A DNA stretch of 64,000 bases from Mycolicibacterium septicum DSM 44393 (GTDB taxonomy: Bacteria; Actinomycetota; Actinomycetes; Mycobacteriales; Mycobacteriaceae). The stretch lies in contig NZ_HG322951.1 of the NCBI RefSeq assembly GCF_000455325.1, positions 2,937,890 through 3,001,889 on the forward strand, written 5' to 3'. A program made the translations under genes and the position numbers. The notes under the pieces are model-generated. The model was not told the origin of the DNA. It did no database searches and saw nothing but the letters and a program-made list of their open reading frames with translations. Positions 1-9,609 of the stretch are shown here, piece by piece (the first letter of the stretch is position 1; every line of letters begins with the position of its first letter).

Positions 1-1
1 C

Positions 2-1450
2 GGGGACAGGCAGGGGCTGAGGTACTTCGCGGCCGATGGTTGCGACGTCGTCGACGCGTTCGACACCGCACGCGCTGCGGCCGATTGGGTCCGCCGCGAA
101 CGCAAGCCCGCATTCCTGCATCTGCGGACGGTGCGGTTGATGGGACATGCCGGCACCGACTACGAGCAGGCCTACCGGCGGCCCGCCGACATCGTCGCCG
201 ACTATGAACGTGACCCGGTGCTCAACACCGCGAGAACACTTGTGGCCCATGGCATCCTGACGCCGGAACAGGTGCTGGAACGGTATGAGGGCAAACGCGC
301 CGAGGTGATGGGCCTGGCCCGGGAGGTCAGCGGTTGTCCGCAGTTGGACAGTGCGACGGCGGTGATGCAACCGCTGCGCGACACGCTGGACGACGCCAGG
401 GCGGTGTCGGTCATCGCGCCGGGTGAGCCCGGTGGTCCGCCGCTGACCCTGGCTCTGGCCATCAACCGGGCGCTGCAGGAGGTACTGCAGGCCCATCCGG
501 AGACGATCGTGTTCGGTGAGGACATCGCCCGCAAAGGTGGGGTTTACGGCGTGACCCGCGGCCTGCAGGCCGCCGCCGGGCCCGCGCGGGTGTTCGACAC
601 CCTGCTAGACGAACAGACCATCCTCGGACTGGCCCTGGGAGCCGGCGTCTCGGGCCTGGTGCCGATCCCCGAGATCCAGTACCTGGCCTATCTGCACAAC
701 GCCGCCGACCAGATCCGCGGTGAGGGAGCCACGCTGCAGTTCTTCTCCAACCGTCAGTACCGCAACCCGATGGTGGTGCGGATCGCGGGCTACGGCTACC
801 AGAAGGGATTCGGCGGTCACTTCCACAACGACGACTCGATCGCCGCGATCCGCGACATCCCGGGGGTGGTGATCGCCTCACCGGCCCGGCCCGACGACGC
901 CGCGGCCATGTTGCACACCTGCGTGACCGCCGCGAAAACCGCTGGCGCGGTGTGTATCTACCTTGAGCCGATCGCCTTGTATCACACCAAGGACCTCCAC
1001 GCCGACGGCGACCAGCAGTGGCTTGCGCCCTATCCGCAGGGGCCGGTGCGCATCGGTGCGGCCCGCACCTACGGCGACGGCGCCGACCTGACCATCCTGA
1101 CGTTCGCCAACGGGCTGTGGATGAGCCTGCGGGTGGCCCGTCGCCTGGAGCAGGCCGGGATCGCCGCGCGAGTGGTCGACCTGCGATGGCTGTCACCGCT
1201 GCCGGTCGAGGACATGCTGCGTGAGGCAGAGGCGACGGGGCGGGTGCTCATCGTCGACGAGACCCGTCGCACCGGGGGTGTGGGGGAAGGTGTGCTGGCC
1301 GAACTCAGCGACCACGGCTTCACCGGCCGGGTGCAGCGGGTGTCCAGCGCCGACAGTTTCATCCCGCTGGGCGACGCCGCACTGGAGGTGCTGTTGTCCG
1401 AGGACACCATCGAGGCGGCCGCGGTGAAACTGGTGGGTGAACCGGCTTGA
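2..1450 (+). CDS. Fused alpha-beta E1 component of a 2-oxoacid dehydrogenase (5' partial)
   Basis: The reading frame is open from base 2, so the start lies before the window. The first ~115 visible residues read like the end of an E1-alpha subunit (RLMGHAGTDYEQAYR region), followed without a stop by a complete E1-beta-like half (FGEDIARKGGVYGVTRGL, then LLDEQTILGLALGAG and the IPEIQYLAYLHNAADQIR stretch). Such thiamine-diphosphate enzymes decarboxylate branched-chain or aromatic 2-oxoacids and pass the acyl group to an E2. The fusion of alpha and beta in one chain is seen directly; the exact oxoacid cannot be told. The downstream CoA transferase and thioesterase suggest acyl-CoA metabolism. 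Confidence 0.85.
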   Translation, partial: GDRQGLRYFAADGCDVVDAFDTARAAADWVRRERKPAFLHLRTVRLMGHAGTDYEQAYRRPADIVADYERDPVLNTARTLVAHGILTPEQVLERYEGKRAEVMGLAREVSGCPQLDSATAVMQPLRDTLDDARAVSVIAPGEPGGPPLTLALAINRALQEVLQAHPETIVFGEDIARKGGVYGVTRGLQAAAGPARVFDTLLDEQTILGLALGAGVSGLVPIPEIQYLAYLHNAADQIRGEGATLQFFSNRQYRNPMVVRIAGYGYQKGFGGHFHNDDSIAAIRDIPGVVIASPARPDDAAAMLHTCVTAAKTAGAVCIYLEPIALYHTKDLHADGDQQWLAPYPQGPVRIGAARTYGDGADLTILTFANGLWMSLRVARRLEQAGIAARVVDLRWLSPLPVEDMLREAEATGRVLIVDETRRTGGVGEGVLAELSDHGFTGRVQRVSSADSFIPLGDAALEVLLSEDTIEAAAVKLVGEPA

Positions 1451-1463
1451 TAGCTTGACTCCC

Positions 1464-2693
1464 ATGGCCGAATCCGTAACGCCGGACCCGACCCGCCCGC
1501 TGGCCGGGGTGCGGATCATCGAGATCTCCAGTTTCGTCGCTGTGCCGCTGGCCGGCATGACCCTGGCCCAGTTGGGTGCCGAGGTGGTGCGGGTGGACCC
1601 CATCGGGGGTGCTGCCGACTATCACCGCTGGCCGCTCGCCGACGGCGGCGACAGCATCTACTGGGCCGGGCTGAACAAGGGCAAGCGCTCGCTGGCCGCC
1701 GATATGCGCTCACCCGAGGGGCAGCAGCTGGTACAGCGGCTGATCGCCGAGGCCGGCGTTCTCATCACGAATGTGGCCGGGCGGCAGTGGCATTCGTACG
1801 ACGAGCTGTCCGCGCTGCGCCCCGACCTGATCCACGTCGAGGTATCGGGGCGCGCCGACGGCGGCACCGGGGTGGATTACACGGTCAACGCCGGGCTGGG
1901 CTTCCCGATGGTCACCGGGCCCGCGCAGTTGTCCACCCCGGTCAACCATGTGCTTCCAGCCTGGGATGTCAGCTGCGGGTTGTACGTGGCGCTGGCAGTC
2001 AGTGCCGCGCTGCGCCACCGCGATTCCACCGGTGAGGGCGCACGGATCAGCATCCCGCTGGAGAACGTCGCACTCGCCACGGCGGGCAACCTCGGATTCC
2101 TGACCGAGGTGATGATCAACGGCACCGGCCGCGAACGGCTCGGCAACACCCTGTACGGCACCTACGGGCAGAACTTCACCAGCAGCGACGGCGTCGGCTT
2201 CATGCTCGTGGCGCTGACCGGCCGGCATTTCCGCGACCTCACCGAAGTCACTGGCACCACCAAAGCCGTTGCCGCCCTTGCCGAGGCCTTCGGTGCCGAC
2301 TTCAGCGACGAAGGTCAGCGCTACACCCACCGCGACGCCCTGACCGGACTGTTCACCCTCTGGTTCAGCGAGCACACCGCCCAGGAGATCAGCGCGGCAC
2401 TCTCGGGTACGTCGGTGCTCTGGGAGCGGTACCGCAGCTTCGCCGAGGTCGCCGTCAACGAGCGGGTGGTCGCCAACCCGCTGTTCACCCCGCTGGAGCA
2501 GCCCCGCATCGGCACCTACCTGGCGCCGGGCCTACCCGTGTCGATCGGTGGGATGTATCCGCCCGCCGTTCCCGCGCCCGCGCTCGGGGATGACACCACC
2601 GCCGTGCTGGCCGAACACCTTGGCCTCGGTGCCGACCAGATCGCGGCACTGACCGAATCCGGCACCGTCGCAACGGGTACCGACGAGCGGTGA
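1464..2693 (+). CDS. CaiB/BaiF family (class III) CoA transferase
   Basis: Begins with the family hallmark PLAGVRIIEISSFVAVPLAG followed by LAQLGAEVVRVDP and LNKGKRSLAADMRSPEGQ, the usual N-terminal Rossmann part of formyl-CoA-type transferases; about 409 residues, normal for the family. These enzymes move CoA between carboxylic acids, often in catabolism. ATG at 1464 puts the conserved block 15 residues in; a GTG at 1437 would overlap the upstream gene by 14 bases and is an alternative. The stop overlaps the next start (GTGA), so the two are probably co-translated. The substrate is unknown. Confidence 0.85.
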   Translation: MAESVTPDPTRPLAGVRIIEISSFVAVPLAGMTLAQLGAEVVRVDPIGGAADYHRWPLADGGDSIYWAGLNKGKRSLAADMRSPEGQQLVQRLIAEAGVLITNVAGRQWHSYDELSALRPDLIHVEVSGRADGGTGVDYTVNAGLGFPMVTGPAQLSTPVNHVLPAWDVSCGLYVALAVSAALRHRDSTGEGARISIPLENVALATAGNLGFLTEVMINGTGRERLGNTLYGTYGQNFTSSDGVGFMLVALTGRHFRDLTEVTGTTKAVAALAEAFGADFSDEGQRYTHRDALTGLFTLWFSEHTAQEISAALSGTSVLWERYRSFAEVAVNERVVANPLFTPLEQPRIGTYLAPGLPVSIGGMYPPAVPAPALGDDTTAVLAEHLGLGADQIAALTESGTVATGTDER

Positions 2694-3502
2694 GCACGCT
2701 ACTGACGCTGTTGGACGTCCGGGTAGATGGTGCCGCCGACGGAGAGGTCTTCACAGGGCAGGCCAGCGGTCCGGCCGGCAAGCGGGCCTACGGCGGTCTG
2801 ATGGCCGCGCAGAGCCTGGCGGCCGCCTGCCGGACGGTGGGCGACGATCGGGCACCGACCAACATGCACCTGCAGTTCCTGCGCGGCGGGGACGCCGGGG
2901 AAGCCGCCGAGTATCGCGTGCAGCATGTGTACGACGGCCGCACCGCCTCGGCCCGGCGCGTCGAATCGTATGAGCACGGCCGAATGCTGACGACGGCGAC
3001 GGTGTCGTTCGCGACGGCGCTCGCCGGGCCCGAGCACGGGCTGAGTGCGATGCCGCACGATCCTGAGGTGCTGCCGTGTACCGGCCCGCCCGGCCCGGCG
3101 CCGTCCCTGCCGCTCGACGAGTTCGACATCCGCATCGCCGACGACGGGGAGGGCGACGAGTTCGTACGCCGGATGTGGTGGCGGGTCACCACCGACCTGC
3201 CCGAGGATCCGTTGGTGCATACGCTGATCGCGGTCTACATCAGCGATCTGTACGGGATCGATCCGGCGTTGGCCGTGCACGGGCACAGCATGCGGTCGCG
3301 CAGTCACCGCGGCGGCACAACCGATTCGTCGATCTGGTTTCACCGTCCGGTGCGCGCAGGGGAGTGGAATCTGCTGGAGTCGCGCTCCCCGGCCGCGGCG
3401 CGGGGCCGCGGCCTGATCACGTCAAGCCTGTTGCGCGCCGACGGTGCGGTCGCCGCCACCATGGTGCAGGAGGGGTTGGTCGCCGAGCGCGATCCGGCCT
3501 GA
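2690..3502 (+). CDS. TesB-like acyl-CoA thioesterase
   Basis: About 270 residues with the double-hotdog arrangement: an N-terminal half containing the AYGGLMAAQSLAAACRTV helix and NMHLQFLRGG strand, and a C-terminal half with SMRSRSHRGG and SSIWFHRPVRAGEWNLLES. Family members hydrolyse acyl-CoA to free acid and CoA. The GTG start overlaps the CoA transferase stop by four bases, giving a CoA-transfer/CoA-release pair. The last 81 bases overlap the end of the convergent adenylation-fusion gene, so one of the two C-termini may be non-essential tail. Confidence 0.8.
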   Translation: MSTLLTLLDVRVDGAADGEVFTGQASGPAGKRAYGGLMAAQSLAAACRTVGDDRAPTNMHLQFLRGGDAGEAAEYRVQHVYDGRTASARRVESYEHGRMLTTATVSFATALAGPEHGLSAMPHDPEVLPCTGPPGPAPSLPLDEFDIRIADDGEGDEFVRRMWWRVTTDLPEDPLVHTLIAVYISDLYGIDPALAVHGHSMRSRSHRGGTTDSSIWFHRPVRAGEWNLLESRSPAAARGRGLITSSLLRADGAVAATMVQEGLVAERDPA

Positions 3503-5947
3503 GTTTCTGCCCGCCAACCGCTTCCGCGTCACGTTCACGACGTAAGTGAGCGCCACGCCCACGATCAGTGCGACCACCACACCGAGCACCCGGTGATCAC
3601 CGAACAGCGGGTAGACCTGGTAGTGGGTGAGGTAGATGTAGAGCGACGCCTCGGCGAGCAGACCGCAACCAGTCGCCACGATTGCGGGACAGCGCACCGC
3701 GGATAGCCAGATCAACAGTGCGAATCCGGCCAGCACCAGGGTTTCTCGGCCAGTGTTGTCGAAGTAGCCGTGCAGGCCGACCACCAGCACCAGCGTGACG
3801 ATCGCGCGCTGCCAGGTGGCCGTGGCCTTGGCCGCCGCCCATCCGGCAGCGAAGAACCAGAACGCCAGCACCGTGAACCAGGCGTCGCGGCCCAAGCCGA
3901 AACCGGGTAGGTCGTAACGCAATACCAGACCCAACGCCAGGAACGCCGCGGCGAAGGCGAAGGGACGCCGCCGCTCCAGCCGGTCGGCGCCCGGCAGCGC
4001 GCACACCGCGGTCAGCGCCACCAGGATCCAGAACAGCACTTCGACGAACCACAACCGTCCCGCGGTCATGCTGTCGTGCGGCCCGAGGAACTTGTTGGCC
4101 AGCAACAGGTTCGACGCGCGGTAGTCGTCGGTGATGATCAGCGCGACGGCGACCCACACGATCGAGGGCACCGCGATCCAGGCCATCGTGTTGCGCAGGT
4201 GGCGCAACCGCGTCAGCCGCGGCACCGGTGTCAGGCAGAACCGGCCGAAGTTGTAGCCGGCCACCCCGAGCAGGACGTGCGCACCGCCCCACAGCGCGAA
4301 CAACTCGGCGTGCGAGCCGACGATGAGCACGATGGCCGCCGCGCGCAGCGCGACACTGGTTTCCACGGTTGCCCATCGGCGTGATCGGGGTGTGCAGCTG
4401 TACTCCAGCTCACGCAGCGGCATCCGGTGCCAATCCTTCGGCAGCCGGCCCAGGGCACGTTCCAGCCGGACCGACATCGCCACATAGGACAGCGAGTTGC
4501 CCCCGAGGTCGACGAAGCTGGCGTCGCGGTCCATGGATTCGGCGGGGAGATGGAGAACCTCGGCGAAGAGTTCCCTCATATCCGTGACGTCGGTGACGGG
4601 TGGTTCGGCAGCCAACGTGCGCACCGCGGCGTAGTCGGGCTTGCCCGAGACCAGCCGGGGCAGTTCGGGGACCAGCACGGCGCGCACCGCCGCGGCGGGC
4701 ACGCCCGCCGCGGTGGCGGTCAGTTGTTGCACTTGGGAGGCGCTGGCTCCGCCGGTGTCGACGGCTGCGACGGCGAGGGAGTCACCGTCGTCAGTGCACA
4801 ACACGGTCACCCCGCGGTCGGCCAGCGCGCCTTGTAGGCGATCCAGGTCGATGCGCAGTCCGAACAGTTTCACGAACCGGCTACTGCGGCCGATGATCTC
4901 GTACAGGCCGTCAGGGGTGCACCGGGCGATGTCGCCGGTGCGCAGCTCCTCGACGGTGGCGCCGAGGGCGAGATCCTCGGGCTGTCGCGCGTACCCGAGC
5001 ATCACATTGGCACCGCGGTAGATCAGTTCGCCGGTGCCGTCGGGCCACGCGGCGCCGGGGCGGATGGACAGGCTGCCGCCGGGGATCGGACGGCCGACGG
5101 CCTCGGGGTGTGACAGGGCCAATTCCGGTGGCAGATAGGCGATCCGGGCGGTCGCCTCGGTGGCCCCGTACATCACGACCAGCTGCCAGCCGCGGCGTCG
5201 TCCCAGCGCTGCGAAGTGGCGCACCCGGTCGGGTGCCATCTGTCCGCCGGCCTGGGTGATGTAGCGCAGGTGAGGGAGGTCCATGGAGTCGAAGCCGATG
5301 CGGTCGAGCAGCTCGAATGTGTGGGGTACCCCGGCGAAGGTGGTGGCGCGGTGGCGAGTGAACAGGTCCCAGAATTCGTCGTCGACCACCGAGCGGTCCG
5401 TGAGGATCAGGGCGGCGCCGCGCAGCAGGTGGCTGTTGACCACCGAAAGGCCGTAGCAGTACGACAGCGGCAATGTGGTTGCCGCCCGGTCATTCTCATT
5501 GATACCGAGGTACTCGGCGATGGCGGCGGCGTTGCTTGCCAGGTTGGTGTGGGACACCCGGACCAGCTTCGGTGACCCGGTGCTGCCCGACGTCGACATC
5601 AGCAGGGCAAGGTCGTCGTGCAGTCGGTGCGCGCTGTGGGCGCGCCGATGGTGGATGCCGGCGGCGTCGATCACGGTATCGGGGGAGTAGGTCCCCAGGA
5701 TCTCGCGGTGATCGCCGCCCGCGGGTACCGGCAGGGATACGTGGCCACCGGCGAGTGCGCCCAGGTAGTGCACCAGGGTGGGCAGGTCGTTGCGCGCTTC
5801 GAGGAGCACGAGTCGACGTTCGGGGCCCAGCGCCGTCGAGGCCCGCGACACGAGATCGGCAAGAGTCGAGTAGCTGACCTGCTGGGTCTCGGTCACCACC
5901 GCGATCCGGTCACCGTGAGCCCGCAACGCCTCGACGATGGAGTTCAA
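3422..5947 (-). CDS. Adenylation domain / carrier protein / membrane acyltransferase-like fusion
   Basis: 841 residues. Residues 1-440 are an AMP-forming ligase: STSGSTGSPK phosphate loop at 118-127, YGATEA near 260, TGD near 337 and the A10 lysine in LVSGKPDY (Lys436). Residues 455-510 form a carrier domain with the phosphopantetheine motif DLGGNSLS (Ser485). Residues ~529-810 contain roughly ten hydrophobic segments and end in ASLYIYLTHYQVY, like acyltransferase-3 proteins. So one chain could activate an acid, tether it as a thioester and pass it to a membrane acceptor. It starts with TTG overlapping the TGA of the ABC ATPase, last in an iron-box operon. Substrate and product are unknown. 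Confidence 0.85.
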   Translation of the reverse strand: MNSIVEALRAHGDRIAVVTETQQVSYSTLADLVSRASTALGPERRLVLLEARNDLPTLVHYLGALAGGHVSLPVPAGGDHREILGTYSPDTVIDAAGIHHRRAHSAHRLHDDLALLMSTSGSTGSPKLVRVSHTNLASNAAAIAEYLGINENDRAATTLPLSYCYGLSVVNSHLLRGAALILTDRSVVDDEFWDLFTRHRATTFAGVPHTFELLDRIGFDSMDLPHLRYITQAGGQMAPDRVRHFAALGRRRGWQLVVMYGATEATARIAYLPPELALSHPEAVGRPIPGGSLSIRPGAAWPDGTGELIYRGANVMLGYARQPEDLALGATVEELRTGDIARCTPDGLYEIIGRSSRFVKLFGLRIDLDRLQGALADRGVTVLCTDDGDSLAVAAVDTGGASASQVQQLTATAAGVPAAAVRAVLVPELPRLVSGKPDYAAVRTLAAEPPVTDVTDMRELFAEVLHLPAESMDRDASFVDLGGNSLSYVAMSVRLERALGRLPKDWHRMPLRELEYSCTPRSRRWATVETSVALRAAAIVLIVGSHAELFALWGGAHVLLGVAGYNFGRFCLTPVPRLTRLRHLRNTMAWIAVPSIVWVAVALIITDDYRASNLLLANKFLGPHDSMTAGRLWFVEVLFWILVALTAVCALPGADRLERRRPFAFAAAFLALGLVLRYDLPGFGLGRDAWFTVLAFWFFAAGWAAAKATATWQRAIVTLVLVVGLHGYFDNTGRETLVLAGFALLIWLSAVRCPAIVATGCGLLAEASLYIYLTHYQVYPLFGDHRVLGVVVALIVGVALTYVVNVTRKRLAGRNSGRIALGDQPLLHHGGGDRTVGAQQA

Positions 5948-7002
5948 GGCAATGCCGTCCCGGTGCCACGCACGTCGATTCGGACCTTGGTGTCGCAGGC
6001 CGGCGGATTCAGGCTGTGCTGCCGCACGACGATGGGCTCACCGGCCGCCGGCGGTTCGATGGTGAGCAGCACGTCGTGGCCGAGGAACTCGGTGGCGACC
6101 ACGGTCCCCACGGTGGCCGCCGCTTCAGCGTCATCTGTGCTGTCCGAAATCGCTGTGGCGACAAGCTGTTCAGGCCGCAGTACCAGAGTGCAGGGACCCT
6201 CGGCGGCGCCGGACTGGACCGGTATGCGGCCCAGCGCGCTGTCGGCCCATCCGGACGTGACGGTGCCGGGCACCGTGATGCAATCTCCGAGGAACTCGGC
6301 GGTGAACCGGTCGGCGGGTTGGCGGTACACCTGCTCGGGCGTTCCGACCTGGGTGAACCTGCCCTCGCGCATCACCGCGACCTGATCGGAGATCGACAGC
6401 GCCTCCTCCTGGTCGTGCGTCACGATCAGGGTGGTCACCCCGGTGTCGGACAGCGCCCTCGCCACGGATTTGCGGGTGGCCGCGCGTAGCCCTGTGTCGA
6501 GGGCGCTGAACGGCTCGTCGAGCAGCATGAGCACCGGCCGGCGGGCCAGTGCCCGGGCCAGTGCGACGCGCTGCTGCTGCCCGCCGGAGAGCTGGTGCGG
6601 CCGGCGTTGCGAGAATGAGGAATCCAGGGACACGGTGTCCAGCAGTTCACTGACCCGGGCTCGGGCCGCGGCGCCGCGCTCACGTAGGCCGTAGGCGACG
6701 TTCTGGGCCACCGTCAGGTGCGGGAACAACGCGCCGTCCTGCGCCACATAGCCGACGTCGCGGCGATGCGGGGCGACAGTGTTTGTGGGGCTTGCCATCT
6801 GGCGGCCTGCGATGGTCACGGTGCCCGCGTCGGGAGATTCGAAGCCGGCGATCACCCGCAGCAGCGTGGTCTTGCCGCAGCCGGACGAGCCGACCACTGC
6901 GGTGATGGTCCCCGGTGTCAGGGTCAGGTCGATACCGTCGAGCACCGCAGTGCCGTTGAAGGACTTGCGAAGTCCACGTACCTGCAGAACATCGTCGGTC
7001 AC
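5944..7002 (-). CDS. Ferric-iron-type ABC transporter ATPase (FbpC-like)
   Basis: 352 residues. Walker A GSSGCGKTT at 38-46, Q-loop at Q88, signature LSGGQQQR at 138-145, Walker B VLMLLDEP near 157-164 and a H-loop in TLIVTHDQEEAL. The ~110-residue C-terminal part fits a TOBE-type regulatory domain as in FbpC/PotA transporters. It energises the permease encoded immediately upstream. The GTG start overlaps the permease stop by four bases, and its own stop overlaps the TTG start of the next gene, so translation is coupled along the operon. Iron is inferred from the binding protein and from the IdeR-like box, not from this subunit. Confidence 0.9.
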   Translation of the reverse strand: MTDDVLQVRGLRKSFNGTAVLDGIDLTLTPGTITAVVGSSGCGKTTLLRVIAGFESPDAGTVTIAGRQMASPTNTVAPHRRDVGYVAQDGALFPHLTVAQNVAYGLRERGAAARARVSELLDTVSLDSSFSQRRPHQLSGGQQQRVALARALARRPVLMLLDEPFSALDTGLRAATRKSVARALSDTGVTTLIVTHDQEEALSISDQVAVMREGRFTQVGTPEQVYRQPADRFTAEFLGDCITVPGTVTSGWADSALGRIPVQSGAAEGPCTLVLRPEQLVATAISDSTDDAEAAATVGTVVATEFLGHDVLLTIEPPAAGEPIVVRQHSLNPPACDTKVRIDVRGTGTALP

Positions 7003-8573
7003 AGGGCGGCCACCTTCGTCGACTGGCGCAACAACATCAGGGTCACGGGGATCGACAGGGCGATCAGCATCAGGGCGTAGGGTGCCGCCGCGGCGTAGTC
7101 CAGTTCGCTACTCAGCGACCAGAACCGCATCGCCAGGGTGCGGGTGCCGGTGGGTGCCAGCAGCAGCGTCGCCGTCAATTCCGTTGCCACCGCGACGAAT
7201 ACCAGCGAGGCGCCGGCAGCGGCGGCCGGGGCGGTCAGCCGGAGGGTGACACGCACGAACGTGCGCGCCGGCGACGCACCCAGCGAGCGTGAAGCCTCTT
7301 CCACCGACGGCGGCACCTGCGCCAGGCCCGAGCGCAGGCTGACCAGCGCGCGCGGCAAGAACAACAGCACATAGGCGCAGATCACCAGCGCCGCAGTCTG
7401 ATAGAGCGGGGGAGCGTACCGGATCGCGACGGTGACCAGGGCCAGCGCGGTGACGATGCCGGGCATCGAGCTGGTGATGAAGTTGGCGCCCTCGATCGAG
7501 CGGGCCAGCAGACCGCTGTAGCGGACGGCGACCCAGGCGAACGGAAAGGCCAGCACGGTGGTCAGGACCGCGGCAGCAGCGGCGAGCGTGGCCGTCTGGG
7601 TCAGCGCGGTACCGATCTCCGTCGCATCCCACACCTGCGTGCCGCCGATCCAGAGCCAGCGCGTCAGCGTCCACAGCGGCACCCCCAGCGCCAGTGCGGC
7701 CAGCGCCAGCAGCCCGACAGTGGCGGGCAACATGGTGCGGCCCAGGCGCATCGGCGTGCCGGCGCGCTGGGCGCCGGAACCGATCCGCGCGAACCGGGCG
7801 TTGCCACGGGCCGCCGCCTCGGTGACCAACAGCAGCAGGCACAACAGCACAAGGACGGCGGCCAGGGTGGCGCCGGCGGCGCCGTCGAAGGTGGCCTGGA
7901 ACTGTTCGAAGATCGCGGTGGTGAAGGTCGAGAAGCGGATCATCGCGAAGGCGCCGTACTCGGACAGCAGGTGGACACCGATCAGCAGGCCGCCACCCAG
8001 GATGGCCAGACGCAGCTGCGGCAGCACCACCCGGAAGAACACCCCGGACGATCCGGATCCCAGCGCCCGGGCCGATTCCTCCAGCGCCGGGTCGATGCGA
8101 CGCAGGGTGGCCGCGGCGGGCACATAGACGAACGGGAAGTACGACAGCGTCGCGATCAGAATGCCTGCCGGCATTCCGTGCAGCGTCGGCAGCACGCTGA
8201 CCCACGCGTAGCTGTTGACGAACGCCGGAACCGCCAGCGGCGCGACGAACACCGGCCGCCACCACGTACGTCCCGGCAGGTCGGTGCGCTCAACCAGCCA
8301 CGCCGCACCCACCCCGAGCACCACGCACACCGGCACGGTGATCACGACCAGGCCGACGGTGTTGAGCAGGAGTTCTCCGACCCGGGGCCGCACCACCAGC
8401 TCGATCACCCGGTGCGGACCGGTGGTGATCACCGACCAGGCGACGTAGCCCAGCGGGATGAACGTGGCCGCCAGCAACAGCACCACCGCGGCGCTCAGCC
8501 CTGGTCCCGGCCGGGCACCTACGGAGCGCTGCGGTGTCGCCTGCTGCGTTGACGGGGGCTCGGTCGCGACCAA
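6999..8573 (-). CDS. Ferric-iron-type ABC transporter permease (FbpB-like, duplicated)
   Basis: 524 residues with about 12 hydrophobic segments in two homologous halves, each ending in the inner-membrane loop that contacts the ATPase (ALEESARALGSGSSGVFFRVVLPQL in the first half; EEASRSLGASPARTFVRVTLRLTAP in the second; only the ends are quoted here as the EAA-like motifs). This fused form is typical of FbpB permeases for Fe3+. The start appears to be a TTG directly after the TAA of the binding-protein gene; no ATG or GTG lies nearby in frame before the first membrane segment. Confidence 0.88.
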   Translation of the reverse strand: MVATEPPSTQQATPQRSVGARPGPGLSAAVVLLLAATFIPLGYVAWSVITTGPHRVIELVVRPRVGELLLNTVGLVVITVPVCVVLGVGAAWLVERTDLPGRTWWRPVFVAPLAVPAFVNSYAWVSVLPTLHGMPAGILIATLSYFPFVYVPAAATLRRIDPALEESARALGSGSSGVFFRVVLPQLRLAILGGGLLIGVHLLSEYGAFAMIRFSTFTTAIFEQFQATFDGAAGATLAAVLVLLCLLLLVTEAAARGNARFARIGSGAQRAGTPMRLGRTMLPATVGLLALAALALGVPLWTLTRWLWIGGTQVWDATEIGTALTQTATLAAAAAVLTTVLAFPFAWVAVRYSGLLARSIEGANFITSSMPGIVTALALVTVAIRYAPPLYQTAALVICAYVLLFLPRALVSLRSGLAQVPPSVEEASRSLGASPARTFVRVTLRLTAPAAAAGASLVFVAVATELTATLLLAPTGTRTLAMRFWSLSSELDYAAAAPYALMLIALSIPVTLMLLRQSTKVAAL

Positions 8574-9590
8574 TTACAGCAAGCCAGCCTTTGTCATCAG
8601 GTCGGTGACCTTGGCGGCATCGAGTGTGGACGGGTTGACCTCGGGAGCCTGCAACGTGTCCAACGGCGGCAGCGCCGGGTTGGCCGCGACGCCACTGGCG
8701 ACCGGGTATTCGAACGAGGTGCCCTTCTGCAGCACCTCTTGACCGGCCTTGCCCGTGACGAACCGGAGGAACTGCTGGGCCTGGTCCTGCTTCTTGCTGG
8801 ATTTCAGAACCCCGCCGCCCGACAGGCTGACGAAGGCCCCGGGATCTTGGTTCTTGAAGTAGTGCAGTGCGGTGTTGCCGCTGATCTCCTTGGTCTTGGA
8901 CTGATCACGGAACCAGTAGTAGTGGTAGATGATTCCGCCGTCGACCTGGCCGTCGTTGACGGCGCGCAGTGTCGCGATATTGTCTTGGAGCACAACGGCA
9001 TTGGTCTTCAGGCCGGCCAGCCATTGCGCGGTGGCCGGCTCACCCTTCAGTTCGAGGATGGCCGCGACGATCGCCTGGAAATCCGCCTTGGCCGGCGGTG
9101 CGCCCCATCGGCCCTTCCACTGCGGCTGCTGTAGATCCATGATCGAGTGCGGCAGCTGGTCGGCCGGGAGCTTGGCCTTGTTGTAGACGAACACCGTCGA
9201 GCGCGCCGCCACGCCGGTCCACTTGCCCGACGAGGGCCGGAACTGGGCCGGGACCTGCTCGAGGGTCTGCTGCTCGACGTCGGAAAACAGCCCGGCCTTC
9301 TCGACCGCGGCCATCGCCGGGGAGTTCTCGGTGAGGAACACGTCGGCGGGTGAGGCGTTGCCTTCGGCCACCAGCTGGTTGCCGAGTTCGGTGTCGCCGC
9401 CCTGCCGGTAGGTGACCTTGATCCCGGTCTCCTTGGTGAACGCGTCGATCCACTCCTTGGTGAGGGACTCGTGCTGGGCGTTGTAGATCAGCAGCTCGTC
9501 TGACTCAGAACTGGAGCATCCGACCATGCCGGCTGCGACCGCGACGGCGGACAGGACAACAGCAACCCGGCGGCTCCAACGTGAGCGCAT
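8574..9590 (-). CDS. Fe3+-binding lipoprotein of an ABC transporter (FbpA/FutA-like)
   Basis: About 338 residues. An arginine-rich N-terminus, hydrophobic core and Cys25 in GMVGC indicate a lipoprotein signal peptide. The mature part starts LLIYNAQHESLTKEWIDAFTKETGI, the class of periplasmic iron-binding proteins, and contains a tyrosine cluster GGIIYHYYWF; tandem tyrosines bind Fe3+ in FbpA/FutA. ATG at 9590 is preceded by GAGAGG at a good distance; a TTG one codon earlier is less likely. First gene of the operon with permease, ATPase and the adenylation fusion, and directly behind an IdeR-like box, so iron-repressed expression is expected. Confidence 0.88.
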   Translation of the reverse strand: MRSRWSRRVAVVLSAVAVAAGMVGCSSSESDELLIYNAQHESLTKEWIDAFTKETGIKVTYRQGGDTELGNQLVAEGNASPADVFLTENSPAMAAVEKAGLFSDVEQQTLEQVPAQFRPSSGKWTGVAARSTVFVYNKAKLPADQLPHSIMDLQQPQWKGRWGAPPAKADFQAIVAAILELKGEPATAQWLAGLKTNAVVLQDNIATLRAVNDGQVDGGIIYHYYWFRDQSKTKEISGNTALHYFKNQDPGAFVSLSGGGVLKSSKKQDQAQQFLRFVTGKAGQEVLQKGTSFEYPVASGVAANPALPPLDTLQAPEVNPSTLDAAKVTDLMTKAGLL

Positions 9591-9609
9591 CAAGTGAATC
9601 CTCTCGGTA